A DNA stretch of 8,897 nucleotides from VGEM01 sp033764265. Lineage in GTDB: Bacteria > Pseudomonadota > Alphaproteobacteria > Rhodospirillales > Rhodospirillaceae. The DNA lies in the NCBI GenBank assembly GCA_033764265.1, contig JANRJB010000044.1:1-8897 (forward strand), read 5' to 3'. The notes under the pieces are model-generated. The model was not told the DNA's origin. It was given only the letters and a program-made list of their open reading frames with translations, and searched no databases. Made by a program: the position numbers and the translations under genes. The stretch's first letter is position 1. Each line of letters starts with the position of its first letter. Below, piece by piece: positions 1 to 6,311 of the stretch.

Positions 1-1
1 C

Positions 2-343
2 TCCAACCTGCTCATCATGGTGATCGTCGGCGGCTACGAGACCTTCGTGTCCCGCCTGCGCCTGCAGGGCCATCCGGACCAGCCGGAGTGGCTCAGCCAC
101 GTCAATGCCAGCATCCTCAAGATCAAGCTGGCCATGGCGATCATCGGCATCTCCTCGATCCACCTGCTGCGCACCTTCATCGAAGCCGGCAATCTGGGTG
201 GCGACGGCACCAAGTACACCGAGGCCGGCGTGATGTGGCAGACCATCATCCACGTGGTGTTCATCCTGTCGGCGATCGGCATCGCCTATGTCGATCGCCT
301 GACCACGCCGGACATGCTGAACGGCAAGGTGAAGCACGCCTAA
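2..343 (+). CDS. YqhA/UPF0114 family inner-membrane protein, C-terminal part (5' end outside window)
   Basis: The reading frame is open from the first bases, so the start lies upstream and only the last 113 residues are present; relatives are about 165-180 residues. An internal ATG at 17 is not the true start, because the residues before it (SNLLI) continue a membrane segment. Family marks seen are GGYETFVSRL, which matches the GYENFVSQL region of E. coli YqhA, the segment ending in SSIHLLRTFIEA, and a last membrane segment ending in AYVDRL. Three hydrophobic stretches are visible, the first cut by the window edge. The family is a small multi-pass inner-membrane protein of unknown function, so no substrate or pathway can be given. 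The next gene starts 71 bp downstream on the same strand with its own ribosome binding site; co-transcription is possible but not shown. Family assignment is confident. Confidence 0.9.
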   Translation, partial: SNLLIMVIVGGYETFVSRLRLQGHPDQPEWLSHVNASILKIKLAMAIIGISSIHLLRTFIEAGNLGGDGTKYTEAGVMWQTIIHVVFILSAIGIAYVDRLTTPDMLNGKVKHA

Positions 344-414
344 ATAATCATTTATTCGAGTAGGTTGGCGGGATAATCTCAGTCGGTATCTGAATTGGCG
401 AAGGGGCGGGTGAC

Positions 415-1359
415 ATGGGCACGGGACGCGGGTTGTTCGGGTCGTTGGGGCGGGCCGCCCAACTCTTCGGCATCGCCGGAATGACGATGATGGCGGCCGG
501 CAGCGTGGGAGCAGCCGACATGCAGTTCACCACCGTGCCGGGCCACGGCGACGCGCCGCTGAACGTGATGGAAATGGGTAATCCGGCCGGACCGGAAATC
601 CTGTTCATTCATGGCATGGGCATGAGCTACCTGAGCTTCCGCCCGCAATACGACTCCGATTTGGCCAAGGAGTTCCGGATCGTCGCCATGGACCTGCGCG
701 GCCACGGCGGGTCGGCCAAGCCGTGGCGGGTGGAGGACGTGCGCGACACCGTGGTCTGGGCCGACGATGTCGCCGCGGTCATCAGGGCCAAGGGCCTGAA
801 AAAGCCGGTCATCGTTGCCTGGTCGTTCGGCGGCTTCGTCACCGGCGATTACCTGCGCAAATACGGCAAGGACGGTCTGGCCGGCATCAACTTCGTCGGC
901 ACCATCGCCGGCCTGGTGCAACAGCCGCCCCCGGTCGGCAACATGAGCCCCGAGGAGATGAAGCGCCGCGCGGCGATGCAAACCTCGGGCAACCTGGCCG
1001 ACAACCTGGCGGTGATCGAGGCCACGACCAGGATGTTCGAGTTTCCTGGCATCACCCCGGATTACCGAGATGAAATGCACGCCTTCGGCGTCATGCTGCC
1101 GGCTTATTTCCGCAAGGCCTTTATGGGCATGAACCTCGACCACCAGGATGTCACGCCCAAGCTGGCCGGCCTGCCGATCCTGGTGACCATGGGCGACCGC
1201 GATATCGCCCAATCGCCGGAGGCCTATGCCCGGCTGAAGGCTGCCATGCCCTGGGCGACGTTTTCGGAGTATCCGGACACCGGCCACCTGCCGTTCGCCC
1301 AACGGACCGAGCGGTTCAACAGCGAGCTGGTCGCGTTCGTACGCTCCGTAAACCGCTGA
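415..1359 (+). CDS. Secreted alpha/beta-hydrolase fold protein
   Basis: A 314-residue alpha/beta hydrolase, probably an esterase or related serine hydrolase; the substrate is unknown. The ATG at 415 has AAGGGG at 401-406, 8 bases upstream. Residues 1-33 look like a signal peptide: an N-region with arginines, a hydrophobic stretch LFGIAGMTMMAAG, and an A-rich site near SVGA-AD, implying export. Fold marks in order: oxyanion-hole HG in LFIHGMG (66-67), MDLRGHGGS (92-100), nucleophile elbow AWSFGG with Ser137, acid Asp263 in GDRD (Asp261 is the alternative), and His291 in TGHLPF. A cap region lies between about 165 and 245. The elbow is AxSxG rather than the usual GxSxG; this variant occurs in active hydrolases, so the enzyme is probably functional. 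Residue roles are inferred from family position. Nothing in the neighbours indicates the substrate. Confidence 0.9.
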   Translation: MGTGRGLFGSLGRAAQLFGIAGMTMMAAGSVGAADMQFTTVPGHGDAPLNVMEMGNPAGPEILFIHGMGMSYLSFRPQYDSDLAKEFRIVAMDLRGHGGSAKPWRVEDVRDTVVWADDVAAVIRAKGLKKPVIVAWSFGGFVTGDYLRKYGKDGLAGINFVGTIAGLVQQPPPVGNMSPEEMKRRAAMQTSGNLADNLAVIEATTRMFEFPGITPDYRDEMHAFGVMLPAYFRKAFMGMNLDHQDVTPKLAGLPILVTMGDRDIAQSPEAYARLKAAMPWATFSEYPDTGHLPFAQRTERFNSELVAFVRSVNR

Positions 1360-1607
1360 AACCCTTGTGTAATAAAATTTCTTGACTTTGTAAGGCAAAG
1401 GGCGGAGTTTCCGCCCGCACCGATTTCTCGCGATCGCGCGATGCGCTCTGCCCTGACGACCGGTTCACCCGGTCCCTCGTCATCTTAGGGCGCTTAATCC
1501 CGAGACGATCATCTCCCACCGTTCGCCCCCTCGCGCGGGGCCGACCTCCGCAGGCCACGCCGGCTGTGAATCGGCATGGCCCTCGGGCAATTTAGGATTT
1601 TTGTACT
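1360..1607 (+). promoter_or_regulatory. Structured leader region of the DEAD-box helicase gene
   Basis: This 248-base stretch has no convincing gene. It starts AT-rich (TAATAAAAT at 1370-1378 could serve as a -10 but has no good -35) and then shows five consecutive possible hairpins: 1400-1416 (GGGCGGA/TCCGCCC, loop GTT), 1428-1441 (TCGCG/CGCGA), 1450-1491 (GCCC, TGACGA and CCGG pairing with CCGG, TCGTCA and GGGC, bulges on the 3' side), 1525-1541 (GCCCC/GGGGC) and 1553-1581 (GGCCA plus GCCG pairing with CGGC plus TGGCC around one C-A mismatch, 9-base loop). The last ends 12 bases before the Shine-Dalgarno AGGA (1594-1597). The first hairpin may instead end the hydrolase transcript, although no T-run follows. 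Long structured leaders are known on cold-shock and RNA-helicase genes, so a folding-sensitive 5' UTR is a reasonable inference. Confidence 0.5.
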
Positions 1608-2927
<1,320 letters not shown>

Positions 2928-2971
2928 GCCGGGCGCGCGCTTCGTAACGCACCAAATGGAGACCAGACTGC

Positions 2972-3241
2972 ATGGCTAAAGAGGCTTTGCTCGAGTTCGA
3001 AGGCGTCGTGACCGAAGTGCTGCCCGACGGGCGCTATCGCGTGAAACTCGACAACGAGCACGTCATCATCGCCTACACTGCCGGCCGGATGAAAAAGAAC
3101 CGCATCCGTACCCTGGCGGGCGACCGGGTCATGGTCGAGGTTTCGCCCTACGACCTCGAGAAGGGCCGGCTGATCTTCCGCCATAAAGACGAGAAGACCT
3201 TGCCAAGGGTCGAGCGCCGCCAGTTCAACAACCGGCGCTGA
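2972..3241 (+). CDS. infA: Translation initiation factor IF-1 with C-terminal extension
   Basis: An 89-residue S1/OB-fold IF-1, which binds the A site of the 30S subunit and works with IF-2 and IF-3 in start-codon selection. The ATG at 2972 has GGAGA at 2958-2962, 9 bases upstream. Residues 1-71 follow the family closely: MAKE start, EGVVTEVLPDGRYRVKLDN, the AYTAGRMKKNRIR segment (34-46), LAGDRVMVEVSPYDLEKGR (48-66) and IFRHKD (68-73). Classical IF-1 is about 72 residues; this one carries some 17 more, basic and ending RRQFNNRR. Such long forms occur in alpha- and betaproteobacteria, sometimes as a second copy beside a canonical one; whether this genome has another infA cannot be seen. It follows rhlE by 44 bp on the same strand, consistent with an operon for RNA remodelling and translation. 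Confidence 0.94.
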   Translation: MAKEALLEFEGVVTEVLPDGRYRVKLDNEHVIIAYTAGRMKKNRIRTLAGDRVMVEVSPYDLEKGRLIFRHKDEKTLPRVERRQFNNRR

Positions 3242-3253
3242 GTTCCGCGCTTT

Positions 3254-3284
3254 CAAGCCGGCTGCGCTCTGCGCAGCCGGCTTG
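3254..3284 (+). terminator. Strong hairpin, probable terminator of the rhlE-infA unit
   Basis: A perfect 14-bp inverted repeat, CAAGCCGGCTGCGC (3254-3267) against GCGCAGCCGGCTTG (3271-3284), closes a TCT loop 12 bases after the IF-1 stop codon. No T-run follows (the next bases are ACCTTGCC), so it is not a textbook intrinsic terminator, but GC-rich stems with poor U-tails are common in such genomes. Stem strength and placement between infA and eno support a terminator or 3' end stabiliser. Confidence 0.7.
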
Positions 3285-3354
3285 ACCTTGCCGCGGCTTT
3301 CCCCCATCAAGCGCACGCTTTTTGCGTGACCCGTCGTTCGGGGGATGTCCGCCC
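3285..3354 (+). promoter_or_regulatory. Enolase upstream region
   Basis: Seventy bases between the hairpin and the enolase ATG. TTGACC at 3282-3287 resembles a -35 but overlaps the hairpin end, and the best -10 17 bases on (CATCAA at 3305) is poor, so no promoter is firm. A small inverted repeat, CACGC (3314-3318) and GCGTG (3324-3328) around five T, lies in the leader. GGGGGA at 3340-3345 is the Shine-Dalgarno for eno, 9 bases before the ATG. Confidence 0.35.
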
Positions 3355-4647
<1,293 letters not shown>

Positions 4648-4668
4648 GGGCGGCGAAATGGCCGGCCC
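4648..4668. terminator. Short hairpin in the gap between convergent eno and oxygenase genes
   Basis: The 26-base gap between the two stop codons holds GGGCGGC (4648-4654) facing GCC-G-GCCC (4661-4668) across the loop GAAATG, giving a 7-bp stem with one bulged G. Its place between convergent genes suggests a bidirectional terminator. No T-run follows on either strand, so support is positional and structural only. Confidence 0.4.
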
Positions 4669-4673
4669 GCGAA

Positions 4674-5645
4674 CTACGACACGCGTTCGACATCCTTCAT
4701 GCTGGACTGCCCGCCGAAGCGCTTGACCTCGTCCATGTAGGTCGGCGCTTTGGCCCGTTCAGCTTTCAGGCGCGGGCGGGCCGAGGCCGACCAGCGTGTG
4801 GCGAATCCCGTGGGATAGGTCTCCATGGGATCGGTTCTTCCGTCCGCCGACCATATCACGGGCAGGAACGGCGTATCGGGCACTTCGCCGGGCACCATTT
4901 CGTCCAGGCTGACGCCGGCCAAGCCCACGCACTCGGGCCGCGGGTCCCATCGCGTGTCGTCGCCGAGCAGCCGAACGGTCAGGGCGATGCGCCAGTCGTC
5001 GGTGGAATTGCCCGACGAGTAGTGCAACGCCCACGGATGGATCAGCAGCGCGTCGCCCGGCTCCATGTCCCAGCCGAGGAACGTATAGTTCGGGTCGCCG
5101 CGCACGGTTTCGGCGTCGGGGATGTTCAGCCGGTCCGGCGGCCGGATCATCTTCTTCGACATCGCCGTGATGTTCCAATAGTACAGGTCTTGGCGGTGGC
5201 TGCCGGCGATGACTTCCAGTCCGTTGGCGCGCGACACCGGTGTCAGCGGCATCCAGAACGACGGAATCATGGTGCCGGAGAACGGCCAGCCGCTGCGGTC
5301 GGAATGCCAGGGCGTCGCCGCGGTCGAGCGCGGCGGCTTGGCGAAGAAAATATCCACGAAAAACCGCACCCACTGCGACCCCAGGGCGCGCCCGGCGGCC
5401 TCGCCGATCGGCGAGCGGAACGCGAACTCGCGAAACTCGGGGATTTTCCGGGCCATCCAACTGCCTGGAACATGCGGCAAGAGGCCGAAGTCCTCGCCGT
5501 CAACCAGCAAACGCCGCGCGATCGGCAAAAGCGAGTCGATCCAGTCGCGATCGAAGACGTTGCGCAGACAAACGGCTCCGTCGCGCGCATACGCCGCACG
5601 ATCCTCATCCGTGATCGCCCGCACGGGCCGAGAGTTGAACGCCAT
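4674..5645 (-). CDS. Phytanoyl-CoA dioxygenase (PhyH) family Fe(II)/2-oxoglutarate oxygenase
   Basis: A 323-residue protein of the PhyH family: non-haem iron enzymes that couple 2-oxoglutarate decarboxylation to hydroxylation of a small molecule. The start at 5645 has AGGAGG (complement of 5651-5656) 5 bases upstream and a normal PhyH N-terminus (TDEDRAAYARDGAVCLRNVF). The iron triad appears to be His114 and Asp116 in TPWHSDRSGWPF with His208 in HPWALHYSSGN; Arg219 in WRIALTVRLLGDD fits the 2-oxoglutarate carboxylate ligand. The core PGDALLIHPWALHYSSGN is typical, so the enzyme is probably active. There is no signal peptide. The substrate cannot be told: the family covers phytanoyl-CoA, ectoine, halogenation and many secondary-metabolite reactions, and no biosynthetic neighbours are present. 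It lies antiparallel between eno and ftsB and looks like an insertion into that conserved order. Confidence 0.9.
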   Translation of the reverse strand: MAFNSRPVRAITDEDRAAYARDGAVCLRNVFDRDWIDSLLPIARRLLVDGEDFGLLPHVPGSWMARKIPEFREFAFRSPIGEAAGRALGSQWVRFFVDIFFAKPPRSTAATPWHSDRSGWPFSGTMIPSFWMPLTPVSRANGLEVIAGSHRQDLYYWNITAMSKKMIRPPDRLNIPDAETVRGDPNYTFLGWDMEPGDALLIHPWALHYSSGNSTDDWRIALTVRLLGDDTRWDPRPECVGLAGVSLDEMVPGEVPDTPFLPVIWSADGRTDPMETYPTGFATRWSASARPRLKAERAKAPTYMDEVKRFGGQSSMKDVERVS

Positions 5646-5648
5646 CGT

Positions 5649-5666
5649 CGCCTCCTGAACGAGGCG
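5649..5666 (-). promoter_or_regulatory. Hairpin overlapping the oxygenase Shine-Dalgarno
   Basis: Read on the minus strand, CGCCTC, loop GTTCAG, then GAGGCG form a perfect 6-bp stem whose 3' arm contains four bases of the AGGAGG Shine-Dalgarno, ending three bases before the start codon. It could lower or gate translation. No good -10/-35 pair was found upstream on this strand within 60 bases. Confidence 0.35.
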
Positions 5667-5751
5667 GCAGAATAACCCGACCGCGCCGACCGAAGGGGCA
5701 ACAAAAATGAGTTGCGACCGAAACGCGCCACCCGTCAGTTCGCCGCCGCCC

Positions 5752-5780
5752 TTGACCGCGCGACTCGACCATGATTCAAT
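5752..5780 (+). promoter_or_regulatory. Candidate sigma70-type promoter of ftsB
   Basis: TTGACC (5752-5757, five of six -35 consensus bases) and TTCAAT (5775-5780, four of six -10 bases) are separated by 17 bases. Transcription would begin near 5787, about 43 bases before the preferred ftsB ATG at 5830. Because the oxygenase gene separates ftsB from eno, ftsB needs a promoter of its own here, which adds support. Confidence 0.45.
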
Positions 5781-5787
5781 GAATCAT
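5762..5787. promoter_or_regulatory. Palindrome with clustered GANTC (CcrM) sites over the ftsB promoter
   Basis: ATGATTCA-A-TGAATCAT (5771-5787) is a perfect 8+1+8 inverted repeat that overlaps the candidate -10. It contains GATTC (5773-5777) and GAATC (5781-5785), and GACTC sits just upstream at 5762-5766. All three match GANTC, the site methylated by the cell-cycle methyltransferase CcrM in alphaproteobacteria and recognised by GcrA. Read by eye, GANTC occurs only about 16 times in the whole window, so three within 24 bases is a marked cluster. Confidence 0.6.
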
Positions 5788-5829
5788 CTCCGGTGCGCGG
5801 CCGGGGCGAAGGGCGCGGGCGAGGGGGCC

Positions 5830-6147
5830 ATGGGGCGCGACGGGGTCGGCAAGCTGCGGCAAGTGTTGGGTCCGTTGCTCGGTGCGGCGCTGATGGCTTA
5901 CTTCGCCTACCACGCGGTGCAGGGCGACCGCGGCTTGATGGCGTGGTGGAACCTGCGCTTCGAACTCGAACGGGTCGACGCCGAATTGGCCGCGATTTCG
6001 ATCGAGAAGCAAGCTCTGGAACATCGCGTTTCATTACTGCGGCCCGAAAGTCTGGATCGCGACATGCTTGAAGAGCGCGCTCGCATCATGCTGGGCGTTA
6101 CCGACCCGCGCGATACCATCGTCCCGATGAATGGCCTCCGGCCTTAG
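5830..6147 (+). CDS. ftsB: FtsB/DivIC-type cell division protein (septum formation initiator)
   Basis: A 105-residue bitopic inner-membrane protein. FtsB pairs with FtsL and FtsQ through its periplasmic coiled coil and helps activate FtsWI septal wall synthesis. Residues 1-10 are cytoplasmic and basic, about 11-30 form one membrane helix (VLGPLLGAALMAYFAYHAV), GDRG (32-35) is a family mark, 39-70 reads as a coiled coil (FELERVDAELAAISIEK), and RPESLDRDMLEERAR (71-85) is the conserved C-terminal motif. I chose the ATG at 5830 because it gives the usual alphaproteobacterial N-terminus and has GAGG at 5821-5824. An in-frame ATG at 5707, with AAGGGG at 5693-5698, would add 41 low-complexity residues but would precede the candidate promoter. 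In many alphaproteobacteria ftsB directly follows eno; here the oxygenase lies between. Confidence 0.88.
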   Translation: MGRDGVGKLRQVLGPLLGAALMAYFAYHAVQGDRGLMAWWNLRFELERVDAELAAISIEKQALEHRVSLLRPESLDRDMLEERARIMLGVTDPRDTIVPMNGLRP

Positions 6148-6311
6148 TTCGCGCGTTTTCCCCTGTCGGTTTGTGGTCAAACCGCCCCACGGATGTCACG
6201 GGCAGGAAACGATTTCCTGCCGGCCCGTGCTGTGCATAATTTCGTCATCCGCGCCACGGCGGCATGGATCGCCGCACGGGCTTCATTGGTGTTTCAATCT
6301 GGGGGATTAGT
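6148..6311 (+). promoter_or_regulatory. ftsB-receptor intergenic region
   Basis: This 164-base stretch has no gene. It contains a 6-bp inverted repeat CGGTTT/AAACCG (6167-6172, 6179-6184), the larger hairpin at 6197-6229, a -10-like CATAAT (6235-6240) with no good -35, an inverted repeat GCGGC/GCCGC (6259-6263, 6271-6275) in the would-be leader, and the receptor's Shine-Dalgarno GGGGGA (6301-6306). No convincing Fur-type operator was recognised. Confidence 0.4.
6197..6229 (+). terminator. Hairpin after ftsB, possible terminator
   Basis: A perfect 9-bp stem GGCAGGAAA (6201-6209) with TTTCCTGCC (6213-6221) around loop CGA is extended by CACG (6197-6200) with CGTG (6226-6229) across a four-base bulge. 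It starts 50 bases after the ftsB stop. No T-run follows directly. It ends just before the -10-like CATAAT, so an operator role for the receptor gene is the alternative. Confidence 0.45.

Noticed and set aside
344..414. AT-rich gap with AATAA/TTATT arms and GATAAT (372-377) before the hydrolase
   Set aside because: The -10-like hexamer has no acceptable -35 at 16-18 bases and the inverted repeat is only five A/T pairs.
1382..1387. TTGACT as a -35 element for the helicase gene
   Set aside because: Nothing like a -10 lies 16-18 bases downstream; that stretch is the GGGCGGA/TCCGCCC hairpin.
1441..1488. A 15-codon ORF (MRSALTTGSPGPSSS) in the helicase leader, covering the large hairpin
   Set aside because: No purine-rich ribosome binding site precedes the ATG and no run of a regulatory amino acid is present beyond three serines; kept only as a faint leader-peptide possibility.
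3322..3354. N-terminal extension of enolase from TTG 3322
   Set aside because: The added residues do not match enolase N-termini, and ATG 3355 has a proper Shine-Dalgarno.
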